DNA from: Methylotenera sp. L2L1
GTDB lineage: Bacteria; Pseudomonadota; Gammaproteobacteria; Burkholderiales; Methylophilaceae
Assembly (NCBI RefSeq): GCF_000744605.1
Contig: NZ_JQMG01000001.1
Location: forward strand, 2,170,001 to 2,234,000
Reading direction: 5' to 3'
DNA: 64,000 bases
Shown one piece after another: positions 27,437 through 38,215 of this stretch. The notes below the pieces were generated by a model, which worked only from the letters and a program-made list of their open reading frames with translations, searched no databases and was not told where the DNA came from. The number at the start of each line of letters is the position of its first letter. Within the stretch, counting starts at the first letter, position 1. The position numbers were made by a program, and so were the translations under genes.

Positions 27437-29782
27437 TTATTTCCACTGTTGATACCATGTCTCGAAATCATGTACAGGAATAGGCCTGGACATATAATAG
27501 CCCTGACCATAATCACAATTCATGTCTTGTAAGAATTTCCAGACTTTAATGTTCTCAATGCCCTCAGCCACCACATGTAAACCCATATTATGGGCAAGCT
27601 CGATGGTTGAACTGACGATAATACGATCATTCTGATTATCTTCGATATGCATAACAAATGATTTATCAATTTTAAGCTCACTGACAGGCAGTTCTTTTAG
27701 GTATGACAATGAGGAGTACCCGGTACCAAAATCATCAATCGCTAATTTAATACCCATTTCAGATAAGTGTAGCAACGTTTGTTTTGCGCGATGAGGATCA
27801 TCCATAATGCTACTTTCAGTCACTTCTAGTGAAATGAGTGAGGTGTTAGAGCCCGTGGACTTTAATATCTCAGTGACTTTATTTGGAAAGTCCGAGTCAA
27901 TTAAATCGCGCGCGGAGATGTTGACAGCAATTGGGATTAAAATGCCCTTTTGCATCCATTGAGCACTTACTTTGGAGGCTTCTGTAATCATCCAAAGCGT
28001 AATATCCCTAATTAGGCCGGTTTGCTCGGCAAACGGGATAAACTGATCAGGAAAAATCAATCCGCGTGCGGGATGCTTCCACCTGATTAATGCCTCAACT
28101 GAAGTCACTACCCTACTTTTAAGATTGATTTTAGGTTGAACAAACAACATTAGTTCATTGTTCTGTATAGACTTTTTAAGCTCTGAAGCTAGTGTTAGAT
28201 TAACATTACTCCCTGCATCAAAACTGGGGTCAAATATCACAGGGCCAGATTTCTTTACTTTTGAAACCTGCATCGCAATCTCTGCAAAACTTAACAATTG
28301 TTCTATCTGATTACTATGTGCTGGATAGCTTGCAATGCCTATGCCCGCGGTAATATCAACAAAGTTATCATCTAGTTGAATTGGCTTCTCAAACGCCTGT
28401 AAAAGCTTTTGTGCAATATTCACCGCTATATTGGCATTGGTTGCTGGTAGCAGCACCGCAAACTCATCTCCAGAGATTCTTGCCACGACGTCATTATCTT
28501 TACGAAACACTTGTGAAATGCGGATTGATACCGCATGTAGCAACTCATTACCAAAATCATGGCCAAGCACATTGTTAATTTGTTTGAATCGATCCAGATT
28601 CATGACCAAGACAGAGAGTGGCTCACGATTAGCTTCTGACTTATAGATGGCGCTATTAAGTTCTTTCATAAATGACGCGCGGTTAGGTAGGCCAGTCATC
28701 TCATCTAAGTAAGCCAGCTTAAGAATACTTTTCTCTCTATCAGCAATTGCAGTACGCATACTGCTGAATGCGCTACTTAGCTTTCCTAACTCGTCTTTTC
28801 TAGAGGTATCTACTTTAAATGTATAGTCGCCCTCCTCTAGTTTTTTAGCGGTATTGGCAAGCTCTACAATTGGCTGAGCGACTATTCTTGAAACATATAA
28901 GATACTCACAATAAAAATAAGCATTCCAACGATGCTTAAAATTAAAAGATTAAGTAACAAGACTTGAAAAGGCGCGGTTGCTTCGTCGATAGAGCGCTGC
29001 AAAACAACGTATAGCGAATCATTTATGTTTTTAAATATAGCTACATACCTAGTGCCAAAGGCGACTTCGCCAATCGTAAGCTCTAAATTTTTATTGGTGC
29101 TTAATGCAGGTTGTGTTGCGGTATATTTCACAATTTGATCACTGGATCTAACACTCATTGTTCCCGCGGTGGAGCGCCAAGGGCTGGCGCCAGACTGACT
29201 AATGAAAGTAACTTCTAGATTACTAAGCTTATGAAGTGTATTTGCCAAGCTGTTGTTAATTTCAAAACCCATAACAACCCAGCCGATAGTAAGGGGTGCC
29301 TTTACTGGCACTGCAACGAGTTGGTAAGGCTGATTATTGAAAATAGTAAAATTATTCTTCTGGATATTATTTTTTGCAGCATAAATAACTTCAGCTATTT
29401 TTTCACTCACTTCACTTTCTGATAGATTCTCAGAGATTACCAAGCTGTTTTGATCTGCAGAGTAGAATATGGCAATATCGGCATTAATCCTTGACTGGTG
29501 ATTAATAAGGGCTGAAAGTATCGTTTCATGATCACTACTAGCAATTGCGGCTTTAAAGCCAAAATCTGCCGCTAAGATGCGTGCACCAACGCTTAAGCTA
29601 TCACCATTATGTTGTAGTAAGTTAATAAATACACGCTCACCTACTTCCAGTTGCTGATTAACAGAACGTCGAGCATTTTTATCAATACTTAATTTAATGG
29701 CGATTGAGCTTAAAACTTGAATGACCAATATTAGCGATAGAAAAATAACTGAAATTCGACTTTTTAAGCTTTTAAATTGCAT
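27437..29782 (-). CDS. Membrane GGDEF-EAL protein, likely c-di-GMP phosphodiesterase
   Basis: A 781-residue inner membrane regulator: one helix near residues 9-29, a periplasmic sensor of about 245 residues, a second helix near 272-300, HAMP, GGDEF and EAL. The GGDEF signature is changed to SGDEF and the inhibitory-site position reads KDND, so cyclase activity is doubtful. The EAL side looks complete: EALIRW, NISARDL, LEVTESS, IDDFGTGYSS, KIDKSFV and EGIEN. Net c-di-GMP breakdown is the likely output. The start is 20 bp after the cupredoxin gene, same strand. Confidence 0.92.
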   Translation of the reverse strand: MQFKSLKSRISVIFLSLILVIQVLSSIAIKLSIDKNARRSVNQQLEVGERVFINLLQHNGDSLSVGARILAADFGFKAAIASSDHETILSALINHQSRINADIAIFYSADQNSLVISENLSESEVSEKIAEVIYAAKNNIQKNNFTIFNNQPYQLVAVPVKAPLTIGWVVMGFEINNSLANTLHKLSNLEVTFISQSGASPWRSTAGTMSVRSSDQIVKYTATQPALSTNKNLELTIGEVAFGTRYVAIFKNINDSLYVVLQRSIDEATAPFQVLLLNLLILSIVGMLIFIVSILYVSRIVAQPIVELANTAKKLEEGDYTFKVDTSRKDELGKLSSAFSSMRTAIADREKSILKLAYLDEMTGLPNRASFMKELNSAIYKSEANREPLSVLVMNLDRFKQINNVLGHDFGNELLHAVSIRISQVFRKDNDVVARISGDEFAVLLPATNANIAVNIAQKLLQAFEKPIQLDDNFVDITAGIGIASYPAHSNQIEQLLSFAEIAMQVSKVKKSGPVIFDPSFDAGSNVNLTLASELKKSIQNNELMLFVQPKINLKSRVVTSVEALIRWKHPARGLIFPDQFIPFAEQTGLIRDITLWMITEASKVSAQWMQKGILIPIAVNISARDLIDSDFPNKVTEILKSTGSNTSLISLEVTESSIMDDPHRAKQTLLHLSEMGIKLAIDDFGTGYSSLSYLKELPVSELKIDKSFVMHIEDNQNDRIIVSSTIELAHNMGLHVVAEGIENIKVWKFLQDMNCDYGQGYYMSRPIPVHDFETWYQQWK

Positions 29783-29802
29783 ATTGGATAGTTTTTTAGT
29801 GA

Positions 29803-30411
29803 TTAGTTATGCGTTTCGAGCTTTAGTGAAACGGTATCATTACTTTTTACTGTTATTTTTTGTTCAGAAACAAAATTCTCTTTTGTAGTGGCATAGTGCC
29901 ATGCCTTAAGTGTGTGTTGACCAGTTGGTAAGTCAATCAATTTAACCATGCCATTCACATCACTTTTGCCAAAATGAGGCGTGTCTACTATGTGAATATA
30001 GGCCAGCATGTTGTCGTGAATGTTACAGCCAAGTATCACTGTCCCAGGTTTGTCAAATACAACTGGCTTTGCGGGAACGCCTGAGTAAAGCTTTAGTTCA
30101 AAAGTTTTAGCAGGTGAGAACGAATAAACATGATGTCTTACTGAGTCTTTATTTGGAAAATTTACACTAGTGCCTACTTGCACTACGCTTACAATTGGTG
30201 AAAACTGTTTGTTCTTTTGATCAACATTCGCCTCATTAGTTGGTTTAGCGCTAGATTTAACTGCGGTTTCCAAGTAAACAACAGCATTACTAAGAGGATT
30301 GCCTGCTTGATCTAACACTTGAACCGCTAACTCTGCAGCTTGAATTTGAAATGATGTTGCAAGTAATAACAAGCTAAAGATTGTACTATTGCTCAGGGTT
30401 TTGCTATTCAT
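29803..30411 (-). CDS. Periplasmic amicyanin-like cupredoxin ("methylamine utilization protein")
   Basis: A 202-residue exported protein with signal peptide ending IQAAELAVQ. The C-terminal half has a type-1 copper layout: His in FPNKDSVRHHVYSF and Cys-x2-His-x2-Met in GCNIHDNM, the spacing seen in amicyanin. Annotations of such proteins as methylamine utilization come from family naming, and no mau genes are here. The position between a truncated haemoglobin and a c-di-GMP gene suggests a redox or sensing task. Confidence 0.8.
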   Translation of the reverse strand: MNSKTLSNSTIFSLLLLATSFQIQAAELAVQVLDQAGNPLSNAVVYLETAVKSSAKPTNEANVDQKNKQFSPIVSVVQVGTSVNFPNKDSVRHHVYSFSPAKTFELKLYSGVPAKPVVFDKPGTVILGCNIHDNMLAYIHIVDTPHFGKSDVNGMVKLIDLPTGQHTLKAWHYATTKENFVSEQKITVKSNDTVSLKLETHN

Positions 30412-30451
30412 TGGTCAGCTCTAAAAAAGTTAGCTCTAAAAAAAATAAAAA

Positions 30452-30889
30452 TCAGTCCGTCACAATATCACGCTTCATAGGCGCTAATATTTTTAAGAGC
30501 TCATTTTTCTCTCGTTCACCAACATGTCTATTTAAGGATGTCCTAAACGCATCTACAAATAACTCGAACTCAGCTGTCGTGATTTTAAGATCGCGATGAG
30601 AGTTTTGCATAGTTTCACCCTCATAGACACAGCTCCCACCAGTTAACACACAAAGTTGGTCTACAACGCTTTGTTTTAAAGTAGTTAATTTAATACCATC
30701 GAACGAACGTTTAATTTTAGGGTCATTAACAGAGTTGTCTATTGTTTCAGACACAACAACTGAGAGTACAGGCAACCCGCCAATTCGTTCAAACAGGGAT
30801 GGAGTAGCATTTGCTGTTGTAAAAGAAGATTGCATTTGCGCACAAGAGGAAAGTAATAATATCAAAACAATCAACACACTTTTATTCAT
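30452..30889 (-). CDS. Lipid-anchored group I truncated haemoglobin
   Basis: A 145-residue protein with a lipoprotein signal (hydrophobic core then LLSSC, Cys16), followed by a truncated globin fold beginning SLFERIGG. The proximal haem histidine is in MQNSHRDLKI, and VDAFRTSL fits helix G. The usual B10 tyrosine pair (FY) is not visible, so ligand chemistry may differ. The sequence implies it faces the periplasm, unusual for this family. It is the first gene of an operon with the cupredoxin and GGDEF-EAL genes. Confidence 0.82.
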   Translation of the reverse strand: MNKSVLIVLILLLSSCAQMQSSFTTANATPSLFERIGGLPVLSVVVSETIDNSVNDPKIKRSFDGIKLTTLKQSVVDQLCVLTGGSCVYEGETMQNSHRDLKITTAEFELFVDAFRTSLNRHVGEREKNELLKILAPMKRDIVTD

Positions 30890-30993
30890 AAATAGCTCTC
30901 GGTTTTTATCTATCCTTACTTTAATATAACTACTGTGATTAATCTACGTAATTTAGTGTTTATTATTTTTAAATAGCAATAAGAAAGACAAAT

Positions 30994-31884
30994 ATGGTGT
31001 TGAATAGTCCCAACAAAAAACAACTACTGACTTGGTCGTTGAATGCTTTAGCAATTTTAATGTTAAGCCATTCAAACTTTTTATTGGCTGGTGACCGCTT
31101 ATTGGCTACTGGCGGCGTGATGCAAATGGAAGGTGCTGGCGGTGGAGGATTAACGCCATGGGCTTTAATTTCAGGTTATGGTACAGACAAACAAGTGGGC
31201 GGTACGGCTTTTTATACTGAGGCAAAAACAAATGGTGATTTTGAAATTAGCGCAGGTGGTGTTAGCGTTGGCTTGTATAATCGTTTAGAAATTTCTTTAA
31301 GTCAGCAAAAGTTAGGCCTAAGCGATACGGTGCCAGGTGAAAGTATTCGTGTAAACACATTGGGCGTGAAACTACGCTTATTTGGCGATGCTATCTACGA
31401 TCAGGATACATTGCTACCACAGGTGGCAGTGGGCGTTCAAATTAAACACAATGAAGATTTTCGCAATATCCCTAAAGCGCTTGGCGCAGAACATCAAACA
31501 GGTGTCGACGTCTATTTTGCGGCTACAAAACTTTACTTAGATGCAATTTTCGGTAGAAATTTACTGCTGAATGGTACGTTGCAAGCAACAAAAGCTAATC
31601 AGTTTGGTTTTTTGGGGTTTGGTGGGGATAATCGCGATAGTTATCAAATCAAACCGGCTGCGTCTATTGCAGTGATGCTGACAGATCAGGTGTTATTAGG
31701 GACTGAATATCGTTACAAACCTGATAATTTGAGTGTATTTAAAGAAGAAAACGCGCATGATATATTTTTAGCATGGTTTCCTGCTAAAAATATATCACTC
31801 ACCGCAGCGTATTTGGATCTAGGCAACATTGTGAATAAAAGCAACCAATCTGGCTGGTATTTATCTGGGCAAATCGCGTACTAA
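30994..31884 (+). CDS. DUF3034 family outer membrane beta-barrel-like protein
   Basis: A 296-residue protein with a signal peptide ending near LLAGDRLLATGG. The conserved MQMEGAGGGGLTPWALI opening, alternating strand pattern and terminal aromatic-ended strand (YLSGQIAY) fit the DUF3034 family, predicted as an outer membrane barrel; the function is unknown. It is divergent from the truncated haemoglobin gene, with a 104-bp shared promoter region. Confidence 0.82.
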   Translation: MVLNSPNKKQLLTWSLNALAILMLSHSNFLLAGDRLLATGGVMQMEGAGGGGLTPWALISGYGTDKQVGGTAFYTEAKTNGDFEISAGGVSVGLYNRLEISLSQQKLGLSDTVPGESIRVNTLGVKLRLFGDAIYDQDTLLPQVAVGVQIKHNEDFRNIPKALGAEHQTGVDVYFAATKLYLDAIFGRNLLLNGTLQATKANQFGFLGFGGDNRDSYQIKPAASIAVMLTDQVLLGTEYRYKPDNLSVFKEENAHDIFLAWFPAKNISLTAAYLDLGNIVNKSNQSGWYLSGQIAY

Positions 31885-31912
31885 GGATTGATAATTAGCA
31901 ATGCTTAGTACG

Positions 31913-31940
31913 CGTGGTTTAAATATTAACCACGTTTAAT
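31913..31940. terminator. Weak hairpin between converging genes
   Basis: CGTGGTT (31913-31919) pairs with AACCACG (31928-31934), followed by TTTAATA. It lies between the converging DUF3034 and DoxX genes, so it may end transcripts in both directions. Confidence 0.4.
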
Positions 31941-31973
31941 ATCCATGCTTTTTAGTATTAAAGACTCTTAATA

Positions 31974-32498
31974 TCAATTACTTTGGCATTTTTGTTTGAT
32001 TAAATAATCTAAGCTCAATTTACCTGCGCCGCCAAACAGCAATGGTAAAAACATGATGATATATATCAATGGTAATTTGTAGTTACCCAAACCGTCGCCC
32101 TGCTCATCAAGAATGCGGTAGCCTGTCCATAACTCACTTAAACTAGACCATTGAGCAGGCCAATGCACCGCAGCAATTGCCACGATGGTAAGGATGATGA
32201 GTGTTGCAGAAAAAAACCTTGTTGCAAATCCTAGAAGCAACGCAGCCGCACCTAATAACTCAAAATAGATTGCTATATGCCAATTAATTTCTGGCGGAAT
32301 CAAGCCAAATGGGAATGGAAACGTAATATCAGCAAACCAATTCTCTCCATGGAGTTTTTTGTACCCAGCTTCACCAAACTCGTAAGCCAGTATTAATCTG
32401 AGTAACAAAGGGGGAATGCTTTCAGAAAGGCGATTTAAATGATAAATGCCGTTTGTATAGATACCGCAGCCACAACTTATCAGTTTACTTTTGTACAT
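31974..32498 (-). CDS. DoxX-family membrane protein
   Basis: A 174-residue protein with about four membrane helices in a DoxX arrangement ([20 protein letters not shown], then [16 protein letters not shown], then a glycine-rich C-terminal helix). DoxX proteins are linked to quinol oxidases and to oxidant-resistance complexes, but the role is not defined here. It starts 69 bp after msrQ in the same direction, suggesting it is part of the periplasmic repair unit. Confidence 0.8.
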   Translation of the reverse strand: MYKSKLISCGCGIYTNGIYHLNRLSESIPPLLLRLILAYEFGEAGYKKLHGENWFADITFPFPFGLIPPEINWHIAIYFELLGAAALLLGFATRFFSATLIILTIVAIAAVHWPAQWSSLSELWTGYRILDEQGDGLGNYKLPLIYIIMFLPLLFGGAGKLSLDYLIKQKCQSN

Positions 32499-32567
32499 TT
32501 ACTTTATCCTAAATATTGTTCTTGTTGATTAGTCGGAAAATATTGACAATACTTACAGAAATTAACG

Positions 32568-33233
32568 CTAAGTAGATACGGACAACTTCATTTTTCTTGT
32601 TTTTTCTGACTTTGATTTCATCTGGCGCAATTTATAAAACAAACGCACCCCCAAAAGTAAGCCTAAAACCAGTGCGTAAAATAATGGCTCTCTTATATCT
32701 TTTTTGACCAGCCACCAAAAATGTACAACAGCCAAGATGGCAATTAAATATACGGACAGATGTAGCTGTTTCCAATGTTCGCGCAATTTCTGCATCATGT
32801 ATTGATTAGAAGTTATCGCTAATGGCACGGTTAACAAATAGGCTGAGGCCCCTACCAATACGTATGGGTGCTTGATAATGTCTTTCAGAATGTCAGCCCA
32901 ATCAAAACCGTAATCTAGCCATAAATAAATAGTGATATGTATGCTGGCGTAAAAAAACATCATCAGTCCAAACATGCGTCTGAACTGTAGCTGCCACGCA
33001 ATCCCCCATAGTAGCCTGATAGGGCTAAGACTTAATGTCAGCAGTAAAACAAATAAAGCCCAAAAACCTGTTGATCTTTCAATGAACTCAATAGGATTAG
33101 CGGTCAAATCATCACTGATACCTAACCAGATTAAGCGGGCAAGCGGTACTAAGCAAAGCGTAAATAAACTGAATTTAATCCAACTTATTTGCCTCTTATT
33201 AGGGACTCGCCGCAAAAGTTGTTTAATGTGCAT
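32568..33233 (-). CDS. msrQ: Haem b membrane subunit MsrQ of the methionine sulfoxide reductase system
   Basis: MsrQ passes electrons from the respiratory chain through haem b to MsrP. The 221-residue protein has about six helices and conserved haem-ligand histidines in the ferric-reductase-like core (YASIHITIYLW, HWKQLHLSVYL, VVHFWWLVKKD). It follows msrP by 17 bp, so the two are one operon. Confidence 0.93.
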   Translation of the reverse strand: MHIKQLLRRVPNKRQISWIKFSLFTLCLVPLARLIWLGISDDLTANPIEFIERSTGFWALFVLLLTLSLSPIRLLWGIAWQLQFRRMFGLMMFFYASIHITIYLWLDYGFDWADILKDIIKHPYVLVGASAYLLTVPLAITSNQYMMQKLREHWKQLHLSVYLIAILAVVHFWWLVKKDIREPLFYALVLGLLLGVRLFYKLRQMKSKSEKTRKMKLSVST

Positions 33234-33250
33234 AGCGGTAGACCTGTCGT

Positions 33251-34249
33251 TTAAAAGTTCTTACGTAGATCTAAGCCTGCATACATCTGCCCTACTTGCT
33301 CGGTATAACCGTTAAACATCTGCGTTTTAATACGACCAGCAAATAAACCAGCACCAATTCTTTTTTCTGAAGATTGCGTCCAGCGTGGGTGCTCTACTTG
33401 AGGATTTACATTTGCGTAAAAACCATACTCTTTAGGCCCTGCTTTCATCCAAGTGGTGATTGGCATTTTTTCAGTAAAGCGAATCTTAACGATTGATTTA
33501 GCCCCCTTAAAGCCATATTTCCAAGGCACAACCAAGCGCATTGGCGCGCCATTTTGGTTAGGTAGTTTTTCACCATATAAACCAACCGCCATCAGGGTCA
33601 GTGGATTCATTGCTTCATCCATGCGCAGGCCTTCTGTATATGGCCAATCTAATATAGGCAAGTTAACGCCCGGCATTTGTTGCGAATCAGCAAGGGACAC
33701 AAATTCAATATATTTGGCATTTGCATTAGGTTCTGCCCATTTGATTAACTGAGCAAGGGGAAAGCCAAGCCATGGAATCACCATAGACCACCCCTCTACA
33801 CAACGCATGCGGTAAATACGCTCTTCTAGTGGGGCTAGCTTGATGATGTCTTCAATGCTAATGGTTTTATTTTTTTTCACTTCCCCTTCAATGCTAACTG
33901 TCCATGGATGTGGCTTAAACAACTTAGCGTTGACCGCTGGCTCACTTTTACTTGTGCCAAACTCGTAAAAGTTATTGTAAGTGGTGACATCTTCGTATGA
34001 GGTTAACTTTTCATCTTTACCATAAGATGTTTTAGTAAACCCTGGTAGCGACAATATTGATTTAGCGCTTTTGCCAGCAGGACCATTTAGACGCGTAGCA
34101 TCTGCCGCAAGCAGCAGATTGCTATGAGCAAGTGCTGAAGTGGCAAGCAAGCCAAACCCAGCTTGCTTGATAAAGTGACGCCGATTTTCAAATACCTCTT
34201 TAGGTGTGATATCTGAAGGCACAATGTCGGATTTTTGTTGAATAATCAT
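33251..34249 (-). CDS. msrP: Molybdopterin methionine sulfoxide reductase MsrP (YedY)
   Basis: MsrP repairs oxidised methionines in periplasmic proteins with a molybdopterin cofactor. The 332-residue protein has a Tat export signal ([12 protein letters not shown]) and the molybdenum-ligand cysteine in [14 protein letters not shown]. The ATG at 34249 is chosen over a TTG 18 bases upstream because it is a standard start and leaves the Tat signal at a usual distance. It is followed by msrQ. Confidence 0.95.
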   Translation of the reverse strand: MIIQQKSDIVPSDITPKEVFENRRHFIKQAGFGLLATSALAHSNLLLAADATRLNGPAGKSAKSILSLPGFTKTSYGKDEKLTSYEDVTTYNNFYEFGTSKSEPAVNAKLFKPHPWTVSIEGEVKKNKTISIEDIIKLAPLEERIYRMRCVEGWSMVIPWLGFPLAQLIKWAEPNANAKYIEFVSLADSQQMPGVNLPILDWPYTEGLRMDEAMNPLTLMAVGLYGEKLPNQNGAPMRLVVPWKYGFKGAKSIVKIRFTEKMPITTWMKAGPKEYGFYANVNPQVEHPRWTQSSEKRIGAGLFAGRIKTQMFNGYTEQVGQMYAGLDLRKNF

Positions 34250-34416
34250 GGGGTACCCAGTCAGCAAAGTGTATGTTTTAAAAGTATTAAACCATCATAA
34301 CTATATGCGAAAATCTGTCACCTAGCTGTGACCACGCAACTCATAATGAGTTTAATGGACAACCCTTAGTCTGAGTGTATGAATTATCCTTACAAAATTA
34401 ATGCAAAAGGATGTGA

Positions 34417-35319
34417 TTAAATCAGGCCTTGCGTTTCTTTCTCAATCTCTTCCGCTAGCGCCTGATCCTTGGTGTTTTTAGCGATTAGTTTGGCTTGATC
34501 GATAAGCGTTTTGGCCGTTGTAGTGTCACCATTGGCAGCTTTCACTTGCGCCAATATGCAGTAGCCGTAAGCTTCATAATAGGCACCGCCTTGGTCTTTC
34601 GCGAATTTAATAATTTTATTCAGCGTTCTTTCAGCATTGGCATAGTTTTTTACAGCCGCATAATAGCGACCTAACTCAATACTGGAGTGTGCATATTGGT
34701 CTAACGTACCTGATTTCTCATGCATTAAAAATGCTTTAATTTGATACTCTAGTGCTGCATCATGTTGGTTTAACATGTGATAAGAAAACGCGACAGATTC
34801 AAAACTTTCACCGCGCTCGTTATCATTTGCTGCAAGCGTGTTGGCGGTTAAATATGCATCAAGTGCAGATTGGTATTGCTTGGCATTAAGATGCACGTTC
34901 CCAATGCTTTGATGTGCCACGCGCTCAAACGCTTTGCTATGCGTTACTTTTGCTTGTTGCAAGCTTTGCTCGTAGCTTGAAATCGCTTGCTCATATTGGC
35001 CAGCGTCTTTGTAAGCGTGTCCAGTCACAAGCGCAACAATCGTTTTATCAAATGCGTCTTTAGATTGTTTGTCTGCTAATTTAAACGAAGATAAAGCATC
35101 GTCCAGCTTCCCTTGTGCGCTATATACGCGACCTTGGCATATTAACGCTTCCTTATCACTTTTATCGGCACTCAGTGCTTTAGATGCAAAGGTTAACGCT
35201 GTCGACAAATCCATTTGATCGTAGGCTTTGTTGCATGAAAATGCATGATCACTAGCCGCATGAATCGTATTAAAAAACAAAGAGGTAAATAATATAGTTA
35301 AAGCTTTTTGTAGTTTCAT
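34417..35319 (-). CDS. Exported tetratricopeptide-repeat protein
   Basis: A 300-residue protein with a signal peptide (residues 1-21, ending IHAAS) and about six to seven TPR units (repeated A-x3-G/Y-x-A patterns such as GQYEQAISSYEQSLQQA and KQYQSALDAYLTANTLA). TPRs mediate protein binding. The partner is unknown. It is 35 bp after cysQ on the same strand and may be co-transcribed. Confidence 0.75.
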   Translation of the reverse strand: MKLQKALTILFTSLFFNTIHAASDHAFSCNKAYDQMDLSTALTFASKALSADKSDKEALICQGRVYSAQGKLDDALSSFKLADKQSKDAFDKTIVALVTGHAYKDAGQYEQAISSYEQSLQQAKVTHSKAFERVAHQSIGNVHLNAKQYQSALDAYLTANTLAANDNERGESFESVAFSYHMLNQHDAALEYQIKAFLMHEKSGTLDQYAHSSIELGRYYAAVKNYANAERTLNKIIKFAKDQGGAYYEAYGYCILAQVKAANGDTTTAKTLIDQAKLIAKNTKDQALAEEIEKETQGLI

Positions 35320-35354
35320 TGTTGATAGTTACTCTTTGATGATGTAATTAATAA

Positions 35355-36167
35355 TTATAAGAAAGCTGCCCATTGCTGTGAGCGCTCGGCCGTTGCAAAA
35401 AAGTGTGGGTTTAATAGTGATGGTTTGTTGTTGTAACTCAGCGTGACTGCATGCTCATCTACAATATCTCCACCCGCTTCTTGCAGTACGCAATGCGCTG
35501 CCGCAGTATCCCATTCGTAAGTTGGCCCTAAGCGAGGATACACATCAGCACCACCCTCTGCTACTAAGCAAATTTTTAGAGAGCTTCCTAAACGAATAAG
35601 TTCAGGTTTGGCTAAAGTGACAGTCTCTACACTATGCATAAATTTCTGGAACTTTTCATCTGAATGCGACCGACTGCCTGCTATTGTAATCTGTTGCAGA
35701 TTCAAGTTTTTTGTATGGATTCTTTGTACAGATGCCGTGCCGATTTGTTTATATGCGCCCTGCCCTTTACTTGCATAATAAGTTAAGCCTGACACTGGTG
35801 CATACACCACCCCCATAATCGACTGATGCTGGCTAACTAGTGCAATGTTAACGGTGAACTCGCCATTACGTTTAAGAAACTCACGCGTGCCGTCTAATGG
35901 GTCGATTAACCAGTATTTTTGCCAACTCAAACGTAAGCCAATATCAATCGCATCAGACTCTTCAGATAACACAGGAATGTCAGGCGTAAGTTGGTGAAGT
36001 CTTGCAACGATAATATCGTGTGCAGCAATATCAGCCTCTGTCAGTGGGGAGTTATCAGACTTCATTTCAAAGCCAAAATCAGTGGAGTAAATTTGCATAA
36101 TCGCCTCACCTGCTTCTTTGGCGATTGCAATCACATCATCTTGAAATTGATAGCCTTCATTTACCAT
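35355..36167 (-). CDS. cysQ: 3'(2'),5'-bisphosphate nucleotidase CysQ
   Basis: CysQ removes phosphate from PAP (from sulfate activation), recycling AMP; it belongs to the inositol monophosphatase family. The 270-residue protein has the metal motifs SEES (near residue 70), IDPLDGTREF and EWDTAAAHCVLQEAGG. It starts 2 bp after ligA on the same strand, so the two genes are probably one transcript. Confidence 0.9.
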   Translation of the reverse strand: MVNEGYQFQDDVIAIAKEAGEAIMQIYSTDFGFEMKSDNSPLTEADIAAHDIIVARLHQLTPDIPVLSEESDAIDIGLRLSWQKYWLIDPLDGTREFLKRNGEFTVNIALVSQHQSIMGVVYAPVSGLTYYASKGQGAYKQIGTASVQRIHTKNLNLQQITIAGSRSHSDEKFQKFMHSVETVTLAKPELIRLGSSLKICLVAEGGADVYPRLGPTYEWDTAAAHCVLQEAGGDIVDEHAVTLSYNNKPSLLNPHFFATAERSQQWAAFL

Positions 36168-36169
36168 GG

Positions 36170-38215
<2,046 letters not shown>

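Noticed and set aside
29803-30411. Evidence for methylamine oxidation genes (mau) in this window
   Set aside because: Only a cupredoxin-like protein of the family named after methylamine use is present; no mauA, mauB, mauE or mauD-like gene was seen nearby.
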